Shown here: positions 6,494-14,312 of the stretch, piece after piece | Position numbering within the stretch: position 1 is the stretch's first letter | How the letters are laid out: each line of letters starts with the position of its first letter | Origin: Alphaproteobacteria bacterium | GTDB lineage: Bacteria; Pseudomonadota; Alphaproteobacteria; Rhodobacterales; Rhodobacteraceae | Assembly (NCBI GenBank): GCA_024277955.1 | Contig: JAJRUE010000079.1 | Location: 1 to 14,760 of the forward strand | Reading direction: 5' to 3' | DNA length: 14,760 bases | Translations under genes and position numbers: made by a program | Notes under the pieces: model-generated | What the model was told of the DNA's origin: nothing | The model's input: only the letters and a program-made list of their open reading frames with translations | Databases searched by the model: none

Positions 6494-7734
6494 GAACGGT
6501 AATCCGCGTTGATCTCGATGTAGCCGTGGGTCAAATCGCAGGTCCAGACCGTCGCCCCAGCTTCGCCCAGCCCCAGATCCACCCGGACAACCAGTTCGTC
6601 GCGCTTCATGTAGGCCTGCCCGTCGGCCTCGCGGTAGTCCGGCGATACCCAGCCGTTTTCGGCCACCAGCAAGTCTCCGAACCAGATCGACAGGCGGTCC
6701 CGGTCGGCCTGGGCGCCGGATTTGCCGACCGCCATGACGACGCGGCCCCAGTTCGGATCCTCGCCTGCCGCGGCGGTCTTTACCAGCGGCGAATTGGCGA
6801 TCGACAGCGCCACCTTGCGGGCGTCCTGGTGCGAAACCGCGCCCGAGACCTGCACCTCGATGAACTTGCTGGCGCCTTCGCCATCGCGCACCACCTGCTG
6901 CGCCAGATCCAGCAAAACCGAATGCAGCGCGGCGAAAAACGTCTGTGCGTCGCTGTCGTCTTCTGACCGGATTTCGCCATTCCCAGCCTTGCCGGTCGCA
7001 CAGACGATCAGGGTGTCCGAGGTGGATGTGTCGCTGTCGACGGTGATGCTGTTGAAGGTAGAGACCACGGCCCGGTCCAGCATCGCCTGCAGCACCGGCT
7101 GGGCGATCTTCGCGTCGGTGAACACATAGGACAACATGGTCGCCATGTCGGGGGCGATCATCCCCGACCCCTTGGCAAAGCCCGAAATCACCACGTCCGC
7201 CCCCCCCAGGCGGCACCGCGCCCAAGCGCCCTTGGCAAAGGTATCGGTGGTCATGATCGCCCGTGCGGCCGGTTCCAACGCGGCAGGCGACAGGTCGCGC
7301 TGCAGCGCATCCAGATGGGCCAGGATCCTGTCGTGCGGCAGGGGTTCGCCGATCACCCCGGTCGAGGCGGTGAACACGCGCTGCTGCGGCACGCCGCAGA
7401 CCGCGGCCACCGCGCGGCCAAGCGCCTGGACCGACATCTGCCCGCGTTCGCCGGTAAAGGCATTGGCGTTGCCCGAATTCACCAGGATCGCCGCCCCGTC
7501 GCGCGCGTCGCCGCCAATCTTGGCCTGACAATCCAGCACCGCGGCCGAGCGTGTCGACGAGCGCGTGAACACGCCGGCAATCGCCGTGCCCGCGCAAAGC
7601 TCGGCCAGCATGACATCGTCGCGCCCGGTGTATTTCACGCCAACCGCGCCGGTGGCGAACCTGACGCCGTCGACGACCGGCAGGTCGGGAAACCCGCCGG
7701 CAGGCGCCAGGGGCGATTGTTTCAACGCGCTCAT
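6490..7734 (-). CDS. argJ: Bifunctional ornithine acetyltransferase / N-acetylglutamate synthase ArgJ
   Basis: ArgJ moves the acetyl group from N-acetylornithine to glutamate in the cyclic arginine pathway; bifunctional members also make N-acetylglutamate from acetyl-CoA. The 414-residue product is full length. The self-cleavage site is visible as KGSGMIAPDMATML: cleavage would fall between Ala198 and Thr199, with Thr199 becoming the N-terminal nucleophile of the beta chain. The oxyanion-hole segment STGVIG is at 124-129, and DPNWGRV at 326-332 is also family-typical. Whether this enzyme is mono- or bifunctional cannot be read from the sequence. The ATG at 7734 is preceded by GGGGGG at a spacing of six. 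It lies 47 bases after the parvulin gene and overlaps mutT by four. Confidence 0.96.
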   Translation of the reverse strand: MSALKQSPLAPAGGFPDLPVVDGVRFATGAVGVKYTGRDDVMLAELCAGTAIAGVFTRSSTRSAAVLDCQAKIGGDARDGAAILVNSGNANAFTGERGQMSVQALGRAVAAVCGVPQQRVFTASTGVIGEPLPHDRILAHLDALQRDLSPAALEPAARAIMTTDTFAKGAWARCRLGGADVVISGFAKGSGMIAPDMATMLSYVFTDAKIAQPVLQAMLDRAVVSTFNSITVDSDTSTSDTLIVCATGKAGNGEIRSEDDSDAQTFFAALHSVLLDLAQQVVRDGEGASKFIEVQVSGAVSHQDARKVALSIANSPLVKTAAAGEDPNWGRVVMAVGKSGAQADRDRLSIWFGDLLVAENGWVSPDYREADGQAYMKRDELVVRVDLGLGEAGATVWTCDLTHGYIEINADYRS

Positions 7735-7781
7735 GTCCGGCCCCCCATGCGGTTGGTTGTGCGCCTGGCTTCCGCGTCCGG

Positions 7782-8636
7782 CTACTGGCCGCCGCCGTCC
7801 AGCAGCGCGGTGTCGCGCAGCGTCGCCGGATTGATCTCAAGCGAGTCCGGGCGCACCACATCCGCCGCGGCGGTCAGTTCGTCCAGCTTCTGCTTGAGCA
7901 CCTTTTTCTGGATTTCGTCGGCCAGGTCGGCGCGCACTTCGTCCAGCGTCGGGGCCGCCTTGATGCGGCTGTCGTTCAGCTTGATCACGTGCCAGCCGAA
8001 CTGGGTCTTGACCGGCTCGGAAATGGTGCCCGGTTCCATCTGGATCACGGCCTCTTCAAAGGGCTGCACCATCATGCCCTTGGAAAACCAGCCCAGCGAA
8101 CCGCCCTGCGCGCCCGACGGGCCGGTGGACTTTTCCTTGGCCAGCTCGGCGAAATCGGCGCCGTTGTTGAGCTGCTCGATCAGTGCCCTGGCTTCGTCTT
8201 CGGAGGCGACCAGGATGTGCGACGCATTGTATTCGCGGGTCGGTTCGGCGTTGGCGAACCGTTCGTCATAGGCCGCCTGCAGCGCCTCATCTGTCAGCGC
8301 GGCGCGCACCAGCTTGTCGATCGCGGTGCCGGCCATCAGCGAACGCCGCTCGTTTTCGAGACGCAGCTTGATCGATTTGGATTCGCCGCTGACGGTCTGC
8401 GCCAGAACCGTCTGCTGGATCGCCTGGTTCAACACCGCATCATACAGCACGTCATCGGGCAGGCTTTTGTACTGCTCGGGCAGGGCATCGCGCATCAGGA
8501 TCAGGTGACCGACGGTAATGTCGGTCCCGTTCACGGTGGCGACCACCGTATCCGCTGTGACATCCTGCGCGGAAACCGGCAGCGCGACAGCGCAGGCAAT
8601 TGCCAGTCCGGCAAGAAAATTGGTGTGTTTGAACAT
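7782..8636 (-). CDS. Secreted parvulin-type peptidylprolyl cis-trans isomerase
   Basis: The 284-residue product is a PpiC/SurA-like rotamase that would help fold exported proteins in the periplasm. A signal peptide covers residues 1-23 (hydrophobic AGLAIACAVALPVSA, likely cut before QD). A helical N-terminal region precedes the PpiC domain (about 135-225), which has NASHILVASE at 137-146, GGSLGWFSKGMMVQPFEEAV at 178-197 and TQFGWHVIKL at 211-220. A helical tail follows. The frame is open 15 codons further upstream, but the ATG at 8636 has AGAGGAA just before it and places the signal peptide at the N terminus, so that start is chosen. It is the first gene of the unit with argJ and mutT and is transcribed away from secA, which exports such proteins. 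Confidence 0.93.
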   Translation of the reverse strand: MFKHTNFLAGLAIACAVALPVSAQDVTADTVVATVNGTDITVGHLILMRDALPEQYKSLPDDVLYDAVLNQAIQQTVLAQTVSGESKSIKLRLENERRSLMAGTAIDKLVRAALTDEALQAAYDERFANAEPTREYNASHILVASEDEARALIEQLNNGADFAELAKEKSTGPSGAQGGSLGWFSKGMMVQPFEEAVIQMEPGTISEPVKTQFGWHVIKLNDSRIKAAPTLDEVRADLADEIQKKVLKQKLDELTAAADVVRPDSLEINPATLRDTALLDGGGQ

Positions 8637-8674
8637 CTTTGGTTCCTCTTGTGGGGCCGCGCGGGTTCGCGCCG

Positions 8675-8703
8675 TTGACACTGCAGATACAGGCCCTTAC
8701 ATC
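8675..8703 (+). promoter_or_regulatory. Candidate secA promoter
   Basis: A perfect TTGACA at 8675-8680 is followed after 17 bases by TACATC at 8698-8703. The predicted start near 8710 gives a leader of about 100 bases before secA. The -35 is consensus and the spacing ideal; the -10 is a partial match. No SecM-like upstream gene is seen in the leader. Confidence 0.55.
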
Positions 8704-8736
8704 GCCAAGGTGTCGTAAGAGTCCGTGATTTCCGTT

Positions 8737-8765
8737 GTTCTATGACGCGCGGGAAGGACGGGCAA
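8737..8765 (-). promoter_or_regulatory. Possible promoter for the parvulin-argJ-mutT unit
   Basis: On the minus strand, TTGCCC (8765-8760) and TAGAAC (8742-8737) are 17 bases apart, each matching four of six consensus positions. Transcription would begin near 8730 and run through the secA promoter candidate, giving overlapping divergent promoters. This is a weak match. Confidence 0.3.
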
Positions 8766-8803
8766 GCATTCCTCTTGCACGATACCGTCAGAACAAGCCA
8801 CGC

Positions 8804-8807
8804 GGAG
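8804..8807 (+). promoter_or_regulatory. Ribosome binding site that fixes the secA start
   Basis: GGAG at 8804-8807 lies five bases before the ATG at 8813. It decides this start over the open extension back to a TTG at 8735, which encodes nothing like a SecA N terminus. Confidence 0.75.
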
Positions 8808-8812
8808 TAAGT

Positions 8813-11515
8813 ATGCTGGGTCTCGGAACACTCGCCAAAAAGGTATTTGGCACGCCAAACGATCGGATGATCAAGGCAACGCGCCCGCTGGTGGAAAAGA
8901 TCAACGCACTCGAGCCCGAGTTCGAAAAGCTGACCGACGAGGGGATCAAGGAAAAGACCGAAGAGCTGCGCAAGCGCGCAAAAGGTGGCGAATCGCTGGA
9001 CGACCTGCTGCCCGAAGCCTTTGCCAACTGCCGCGAAGCCGCGCGCCGGGCGCTGGGGCTGCGCGCCTTTGACGTGCAGCTTATGGGCGGCATTTTCCTG
9101 CACCAGGGCAATATCGCCGAAATGAAAACCGGCGAAGGCAAGACGCTGGTCGCCACTTTCCCGGCCTACCTGAACGCGCTGACCGGCAAGGGCGTGCATA
9201 TCGTCACGGTGAACGACTACCTGGCCAAGCGCGACGCCGAATGGATGAGCAACGTCTACAGCGCCTTGGGCCTGACCACCGGCGTTGTCTACCCGCAGCA
9301 ACCCGACGCGGAAAAGCGCGAAGCCTATGCCTCGGACGTGACCTATGCCACCAACAACGAACTGGGGTTCGACTACCTGCGCGACAACATGAAGTCCGAA
9401 CTGAGCGAGATCAATCAGCGCTACCACAACTTTGCCATCGTCGACGAGGTGGACAGCATCCTGATCGACGAAGCCCGCACCCCGCTGATCATTTCCGGCC
9501 CGGCGCAGGACCGCTCCGAGCTTTACATCAGCATCGACAAGGTGATCCCCGAGCTGACAGAAGAACACTTCACCATGGACGAAAAGACCCGCAACGTGAC
9601 CTACACGGATGCGGGCAACGAATTTCTCGAACAGCGCCTGCACGAACTGGGTCTGCTGCCCGAAGACCAGTCGCTGTATGACCCGGAATCGACCACCATC
9701 GTGCACCACGTGAACCAGGGCCTGCGGGCGCATAAACTGTTCCAGAAGGACAAGGACTATATCGTCCAGAACGGCGAAGTGGTGCTGATCGACGAATTCA
9801 CCGGCCGGATGATGGCCGGGCGGCGGCTGTCGGACGGGCTGCACCAAGCGATCGAGGCCAAGGAAGGCGTCGAAATCCAGCCTGAAAACGTCACCCTGGC
9901 GTCGGTCACCTTCCAAAACTATTTCCGCCTCTACGACAAGCTGGCCGGCATGACCGGCACCGCCGCCACCGAGGCCGAGGAATTCCAGGAAATCTACGGG
10001 CTGGGTGTGGTCGAAGTGCCGACCAACCGGGAAATCGCCCGGATCGACGAACATGACCAGGTGTTCCGGACCGCCGCCGAGAAATACAAGGCGATTGCCG
10101 AAGAGATCAAGAAAGCTTCGGAAAAGGGGCAGCCGGTGCTGGTGGGGACGACCTCGATCGAAAAGTCGGAATTCCTGTCCGACATGCTGACCAAGATGGG
10201 CGTGAAACACAACGTGCTGAACGCCCGCCAGCATGAACGCGAAGCGCAGATCGTCGCCGACGCCGGCAAGTTCGGCGCGGTCACCATCGCCACCAACATG
10301 GCCGGTCGCGGCACCGATATCCAGCTGGGCGGCAACGTGGAAATGAAGGTGCTCGAAGCGCTGGCCAACGACCCCGACGCCGACCCCGACGAGATCCGCC
10401 GCACGATCGAGGCCGAGCACGAAGAAGAACGCCAGAAGGTGCTGGCCGCCGGCGGGCTGTTCGTGCTGGGCACCGAACGCCACGAAAGCCGCCGCATCGA
10501 CAACCAGCTGCGTGGCCGGTCGGGCCGTCAGGGCGACCCGGGCCGTTCGGCGTTTTTCCTGTCGCTGGAAGACGACCTGATGCGGATTTTCGGCTCGGAA
10601 CGTCTGGACGCGGTGCTGTCGAAACTGGGCATGAAGGAAGGCGAAGCCATCGTTCACCCCTGGGTCAACAAGTCGCTCGAAAAGGCGCAGGCCAAGGTCG
10701 AGGGGCGCAACTTCGACATCCGCAAGCAGCTGCTGAAATTCGACGACGTGATGAACGACCAGCGCAAGGTGATCTTTGCCCAGCGCCGTGAAATCATGGA
10801 ATCCGATGACCTGTCCGAGATCGTCGAAGACATGCGTCACGAGGTGATCGACGATCTGGTCGAAGCCTATATTCCGCCGAAAACCTACGCCGACCAGTGG
10901 GACAGCGAAGGCCTGTATGCGGCGGTTCTGGAAAAGCTGGCCATCGATGCCCCGATCGTCGAATGGACCGCCGAAGAAGGTGTGGATGACGAAACCATCC
11001 GCGAACGCCTGTATGAGGCCGCCGACAAGATGATGGCCGAAAAGGCCGAAGCCTTTGGCGCCGAAACCATGCGCAACATCGAAAAGCAGTTCCTGCTGCA
11101 GACCATCGACGCCAAGTGGCGCGAACACCTGCTGACGCTGGAACATCTGCGTTCGGTGGTCGGGTTCCGTGGTTATGCGCAGCGCGATCCGTTGACCGAA
11201 TACAAGAACGAAGCGTTCCAGCTGTTCGAATCCCTGCTCGAATCGCTGCGCGAAGACGTGACCCAGAAACTGGCCCAGGTTCGGCCGATGACCCAGGAAG
11301 AGCAGGAAGAAATGATGCGCCAGATCGCGGCGCAGCAGGAAGCCATGCGCCTGGCGGCGGAAAAACAGATGGTCAACGCGGCGGCGATTCCCGAAAACGC
11401 GGCCCCCGGGTTCGATGAAAACGACCCGTCGACCTGGGGCGATCCGGGGCGCAACGACAAATGCCCCTGTGGCTCCGGCAAGAAGTTCAAGCATTGCCAC
11501 GGGCGAATCGCCTGA
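8813..11515 (+). CDS. secA: Preprotein translocase ATPase SecA
   Basis: SecA is the motor that drives unfolded preproteins through SecYEG at the inner membrane. The 900-residue product has the usual proteobacterial length. It begins MLGLGTLAKKVFGTPNDR. Walker A is MKTGEGKT at 104-111 and Walker B lies in VDEVDS near 210-215, followed by ILIDEARTPLIISGPA. The substrate cross-linking domain, the second motor domain (TNMAGRGTDI at 494-503, then the RGRSGRQGDPG segment) and the helical scaffold/wing region follow. The C-terminal tail has the zinc site CPCGSGKKFKHCH (Cys884, Cys886, Cys895, His896), which binds SecB and phospholipid in well-studied SecA proteins. There are no gaps or missing motifs. 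It is divergent from the parvulin gene and probably transcribed from the TTGACA promoter. Confidence 0.98.
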   Translation: MLGLGTLAKKVFGTPNDRMIKATRPLVEKINALEPEFEKLTDEGIKEKTEELRKRAKGGESLDDLLPEAFANCREAARRALGLRAFDVQLMGGIFLHQGNIAEMKTGEGKTLVATFPAYLNALTGKGVHIVTVNDYLAKRDAEWMSNVYSALGLTTGVVYPQQPDAEKREAYASDVTYATNNELGFDYLRDNMKSELSEINQRYHNFAIVDEVDSILIDEARTPLIISGPAQDRSELYISIDKVIPELTEEHFTMDEKTRNVTYTDAGNEFLEQRLHELGLLPEDQSLYDPESTTIVHHVNQGLRAHKLFQKDKDYIVQNGEVVLIDEFTGRMMAGRRLSDGLHQAIEAKEGVEIQPENVTLASVTFQNYFRLYDKLAGMTGTAATEAEEFQEIYGLGVVEVPTNREIARIDEHDQVFRTAAEKYKAIAEEIKKASEKGQPVLVGTTSIEKSEFLSDMLTKMGVKHNVLNARQHEREAQIVADAGKFGAVTIATNMAGRGTDIQLGGNVEMKVLEALANDPDADPDEIRRTIEAEHEEERQKVLAAGGLFVLGTERHESRRIDNQLRGRSGRQGDPGRSAFFLSLEDDLMRIFGSERLDAVLSKLGMKEGEAIVHPWVNKSLEKAQAKVEGRNFDIRKQLLKFDDVMNDQRKVIFAQRREIMESDDLSEIVEDMRHEVIDDLVEAYIPPKTYADQWDSEGLYAAVLEKLAIDAPIVEWTAEEGVDDETIRERLYEAADKMMAEKAEAFGAETMRNIEKQFLLQTIDAKWREHLLTLEHLRSVVGFRGYAQRDPLTEYKNEAFQLFESLLESLREDVTQKLAQVRPMTQEEQEEMMRQIAAQQEAMRLAAEKQMVNAAAIPENAAPGFDENDPSTWGDPGRNDKCPCGSGKKFKHCHGRIA

Positions 11516-11651
11516 CGGTCCCACGCCGCCCACGGCGCAGAAATTGTCTGGCACTAATCCAACACCGCCCACGGTATCTTGTGGTGCGTCGGGATAGTCC
11601 CGCAATATCCAGTCGGACCCAAGAGCAGACCTAGCGCGCAAATACCCGCTT

Positions 11652-11674
11652 TGGGCCACAGGATTGGCCCATTT
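11652..11674 (+). terminator. Hairpin downstream of secA, weak terminator candidate
   Basis: TGGGCCA at 11652-11658 and TGGCCCA at 11665-11671 form a perfect 7-bp stem with a six-base loop, followed by only three Ts. It lies 136 bases after the secA stop and about 45 bases before the next start. It may end or weaken secA transcription, or be a leader structure of the next gene. The rest of the 204-base gap (11516-11719) shows no clear promoter. Confidence 0.4.
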
Positions 11675-11719
11675 GCCCGGCACAATACCGGCGGACACAC
11701 CCCGGTGTTGGAGGCGCAG

Positions 11720-12712
11720 ATGATCGACACGAAACGGATTTTGACCGCGGCGGCGACGCTTGTCGTGGCGGCAGGCGTCGGGTTCATCATGCAAAACACC
11801 GGCGCCATCGCCGCCCGTCTGGGCAATGACCAGACCATTGCCATGCCCGGGGACGGTGGCTTGGCGCAACGCGGCGCACTTGCCGGGCTGCCGACCATGC
11901 CGCGCGATGCCTTCACCCCGGCGCGGCTGCGCTCGCCGGCGCTCGACGGGGCGCTGCGGATTGCCGTGGTCACGGAATCGATCACCCCTGAACTGAGATC
12001 GGACATCCCCGCCCCCCGATTTTTTGCCGAGACCTGCAGCGCCACGGTCACCGCGCGTTCTGAGCCCGGCGCAATGGTGCGCCTGGCGCTGAACGCCCCC
12101 TGCCACGGAAACGAACGCATCACCATCAGCCACGCCGGGCTGTTCTTTGCCGATGTCACCGACAGCGCCGGCAACTATTCGGTCAGTGTGCCGGCCCTGC
12201 AAAAAGACGCGGTCTTCGAGATTGCCTTTGCCGATGGCAGCACCGTTGACGCCCGCGCGCTGGTGCTGACCCAGGATGGCTATGAACGCGCCGGGATATC
12301 CTGGAGCGGCCCCGCGGTCGTGAACCTGCACGCGATGGAATTTGGCGCGGGCTTTGACGACCCGGGCCACGTCTGGTCGGGCGCACCGCGCGACCCGAGC
12401 GCGGGCGTCCAGGCCACGGGCGGTTTCCTGACGGTGCTTGGCAATCCCGCGCTGGCCCGTCCGCAGCTCGCGCAGGTCTATTCGTTTCCCTATGACCGCA
12501 TGAACCGCGACGGCAGCGTCCAGATCGTCGTCGACGCGCAGATTGACGAAGGCTCTTGCGGCCAGGACATCACGGCGCGCACGGTGCGGGCCGATGGCCG
12601 GGGGCAGCCGGAAACCATGCCGGTCGCCTTTCCGATGCCGGCCTGCGATGGCGAAAATGGATTTCTGGTGTTGAAAAACCTGTTCCAAGACATGAAGATC
12701 GCCCGGAACTGA
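11720..12712 (+). CDS. Unrecognised membrane-anchored envelope protein with four cysteines
   Basis: I do not recognise a named domain in this 330-residue protein. Residues about 7-24 (ILTAAATLVVAAGVGFIM) form one N-terminal membrane anchor or uncleaved signal, so the rest is probably periplasmic. The region 100-220 looks like a beta-rich domain with SATVTARSEPGAMVRLAL, ISHAGLFFADVTDSAGNY and VNLHAMEFGAGFDDPGHVW. Four cysteines at 106, 128, 280 and 309 could make two disulfides. The frame is open upstream to 11579, but the ATG at 11720 has GGAGG five bases before it and puts the anchor at the N terminus. I recall relatives beside secA in Rhodobacteraceae sometimes labelled 'translocase', apparently because of the neighbour; nothing here supports that function. 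The next gene starts 22 bases downstream, so the two are probably co-transcribed. Confidence 0.8.
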   Translation: MIDTKRILTAAATLVVAAGVGFIMQNTGAIAARLGNDQTIAMPGDGGLAQRGALAGLPTMPRDAFTPARLRSPALDGALRIAVVTESITPELRSDIPAPRFFAETCSATVTARSEPGAMVRLALNAPCHGNERITISHAGLFFADVTDSAGNYSVSVPALQKDAVFEIAFADGSTVDARALVLTQDGYERAGISWSGPAVVNLHAMEFGAGFDDPGHVWSGAPRDPSAGVQATGGFLTVLGNPALARPQLAQVYSFPYDRMNRDGSVQIVVDAQIDEGSCGQDITARTVRADGRGQPETMPVAFPMPACDGENGFLVLKNLFQDMKIARN

Positions 12713-12734
12713 AAGTCGACGACGGGATGCTCAT

Positions 12735-14297
12735 ATGGGCTTGGGGCGGGTGGCGGTCATCTTGGCCACCCTTGCAGTGCTGGTGTTTCCACAAAAGGGA
12801 CGGGCGCAGGATGTAACCCTGACCTCGCGCGACGGGTCTGTCGAGATTTCGGGAACGTTGCTGGGGTATGATGGCGAATTCTATCGCGTCGACACCGAAT
12901 TCGGGGCGCTCACGGTCGACGGATCCGGCGTGCTTTGCGCCGGGCCGGGGTGCCCGGACCTCAGTTCCTTCGTGGCGCGCATATCCTTTGCCGGGGCGCC
13001 CAGGCTGACCGGGGGGCTGTTGCCGGCGCTGGTCGCGTCCTTTGCCCGCCAGCAGGGCTACAGCGTTGCCTCGTCTCGGGGGGCGGATGGCGAAACCGTC
13101 CTTGAACTCTCCGAAACCTCCAGTGGCCATACGATCGCGCAGTTCTTCGTGCACCAGTCCAGCAGTGACGAAGGTTTCGCCGATCTGCTGGCCGAGCAGG
13201 CAGATATCGCCATGTCGTTGCGCGCGGTGACCGCGACCGAGGCGGCGCTGGCCAGGGATGCCGGGCTGGGCGATCTGGCATCGCCCGCGCAAAACCGCGT
13301 CATCGCGCTGGATGGTCTGGTGCCGGTGGTGTCCCCGAGAAACCCGATCCAGCAGATCACGCCGGAAGACCTGGCCCGGGTCTTTTCCGGCGAACTGTCC
13401 AACTGGTCGGTTCTGGGCGGGGTAGACGCACCGATCGAACTGAACCTGCGCGACAAGGGCGCGGGTGAACTGCAAGTGTTCCGGAATCGGATCATGGAGC
13501 CGATGGCCGCCACCTTGTCGGATCAGGTAACCCGACATGCCACCAACCGCGAATTGGTCGAGGCCGTGGCGCGCAACCCGTTCGCGATCGGGCTGGCGGT
13601 CTTGTCGGACCTGGGCAAGGCGCGCCCGCTGGCGCTGGCCGGGGGGTGCGGGTTTCTTGCCAATGCCACGCCGGAATCGCTGAAATCGGATGATTATCCG
13701 CTGACCGTTCCGCTGTTCTTGTATCTTCGCGCCGGGCGTCTGCCGGCGGTTGGCCGCGAATTCATGCGGTTCCTCGAATCCCCCGCGGCGCAGATCGCGA
13801 TCCTGCGGGCGGGCTTTGTGGACCAGGCGATTTCGCGCACCCCGGTCAACCGCCAGGGAAACCGGCTGGCCAATGCCATTCGCGCGGCCGGGGGCGATGT
13901 AAGCCTGGCGGACTTGCAGGAAATGGTGGCCGAGATGGCCGGGGCGCGCAGGCTTTCGGTGACCTTTCGGTTCGATGGCGGGTCGGCCGGGCTGAACGCG
14001 CGGTCGCGTTCGAACATCGCGCTGCTGGCGCGGGCGCTGGAAACCGGAACCCTGGGCGCGCGCGAATGGGTGTTCGTGGGGTTCAGCGATGGTCAGGGTC
14101 CGGCGGCGCCGAACCGGAAACTGTCGCGGCGGCGGGCGGCTTCGGTGCGCGACGCGGTGCGAAAACAGGCGACGACAGCGGATCCGGGGCAAGTGTCGCT
14201 CAAGGTGCGCGGCTTTGGCGAAGCGATGCCGATGGCCTGCGATGACACCGAGTGGGGCAGGTTGATCAACCGCCGGGTCGAGGTTTGGGCGCGCTAG
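12735..14297 (+). CDS. Secreted PstS-like substrate-binding / OmpA-like peptidoglycan-binding fusion protein
   Basis: The 520-residue product has a signal peptide (1-24, VAVILATLAVLVFPQKGRAQ region). A short beta-rich segment (about 26-75) contains DGSVEISGTLLGYDGEFYRV and ends with Cys68 and Cys73. A PstS-like periplasmic binding domain (about 83-365) follows, with ADIAMS at 156-161, LVPVVSPRNPIQQIT at 195-209 and DLARVFSGELSNW at 212-224. The C terminus (about 405-520) is an OmpA domain with GFSDGQG at 449-455, NRKLSRRRAASV at 460-471, RGFGEAMPM at 492-500 and GRLINRRVEVW at 508-518. That domain should bind diaminopimelate peptidoglycan, with Asp452 and an Arg in the last motif at the usual positions. 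The ligand is unknown: residues that contact phosphate in E. coli PstS look replaced. The start ATG has only a weak ribosome binding site, but the signal peptide supports it. Confidence 0.88.
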   Translation: MGLGRVAVILATLAVLVFPQKGRAQDVTLTSRDGSVEISGTLLGYDGEFYRVDTEFGALTVDGSGVLCAGPGCPDLSSFVARISFAGAPRLTGGLLPALVASFARQQGYSVASSRGADGETVLELSETSSGHTIAQFFVHQSSSDEGFADLLAEQADIAMSLRAVTATEAALARDAGLGDLASPAQNRVIALDGLVPVVSPRNPIQQITPEDLARVFSGELSNWSVLGGVDAPIELNLRDKGAGELQVFRNRIMEPMAATLSDQVTRHATNRELVEAVARNPFAIGLAVLSDLGKARPLALAGGCGFLANATPESLKSDDYPLTVPLFLYLRAGRLPAVGREFMRFLESPAAQIAILRAGFVDQAISRTPVNRQGNRLANAIRAAGGDVSLADLQEMVAEMAGARRLSVTFRFDGGSAGLNARSRSNIALLARALETGTLGAREWVFVGFSDGQGPAAPNRKLSRRRAASVRDAVRKQATTADPGQVSLKVRGFGEAMPMACDDTEWGRLINRRVEVWAR

Positions 14298-14312
14298 CTA
14301 TAGATAGCGCGC
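14289..14312. terminator. Inverted repeat spanning the abutting stop codons of the fusion gene and radC
   Basis: GCGCGCTA at 14289-14296 and TAGCGCGC at 14305-14312 make a perfect 8-bp stem with an eight-base loop that can pair further within itself (GCTA/TAGC). The plus-strand stop (14295-14297) and the minus-strand stop (14298-14300) abut within it. There is no T-run on either strand, so it would be a non-standard bidirectional terminator or 3'-end stabiliser at best. Confidence 0.4.

Noticed and set aside
6494..7861. MutT frame remaining open upstream through argJ, suggesting a large fusion
   Set aside because: The upstream part is argJ read in the wrong frame. MutT has a normal start that overlaps the argJ stop.
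8637..8681. Fifteen-codon extension of the parvulin protein
   Set aside because: It would bury the signal peptide and cover the AGAGGAA ribosome binding site.
8735..8812. Extension of SecA to a TTG start
   Set aside because: It adds 26 residues that are not SecA-like. The ATG at 8813 has a properly spaced GGAG.
11526..11574. Direct repeat CCGCCCACGG (11526-11535 and 11565-11574) behind secA
   Set aside because: Only two 10-base copies in GC-rich DNA, and one overlaps a small 5-bp hairpin. No further copies or attachment-site context, so chance is likely.
8531..12688. Open frame of 1385 codons on the minus strand
   Set aside because: It lies antisense to all of secA and most of the next gene, both of which have clear products. 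It is His/Val/Asp/Leu-rich, has no recognisable domain, and is the usual mirror frame of a GC-rich gene.
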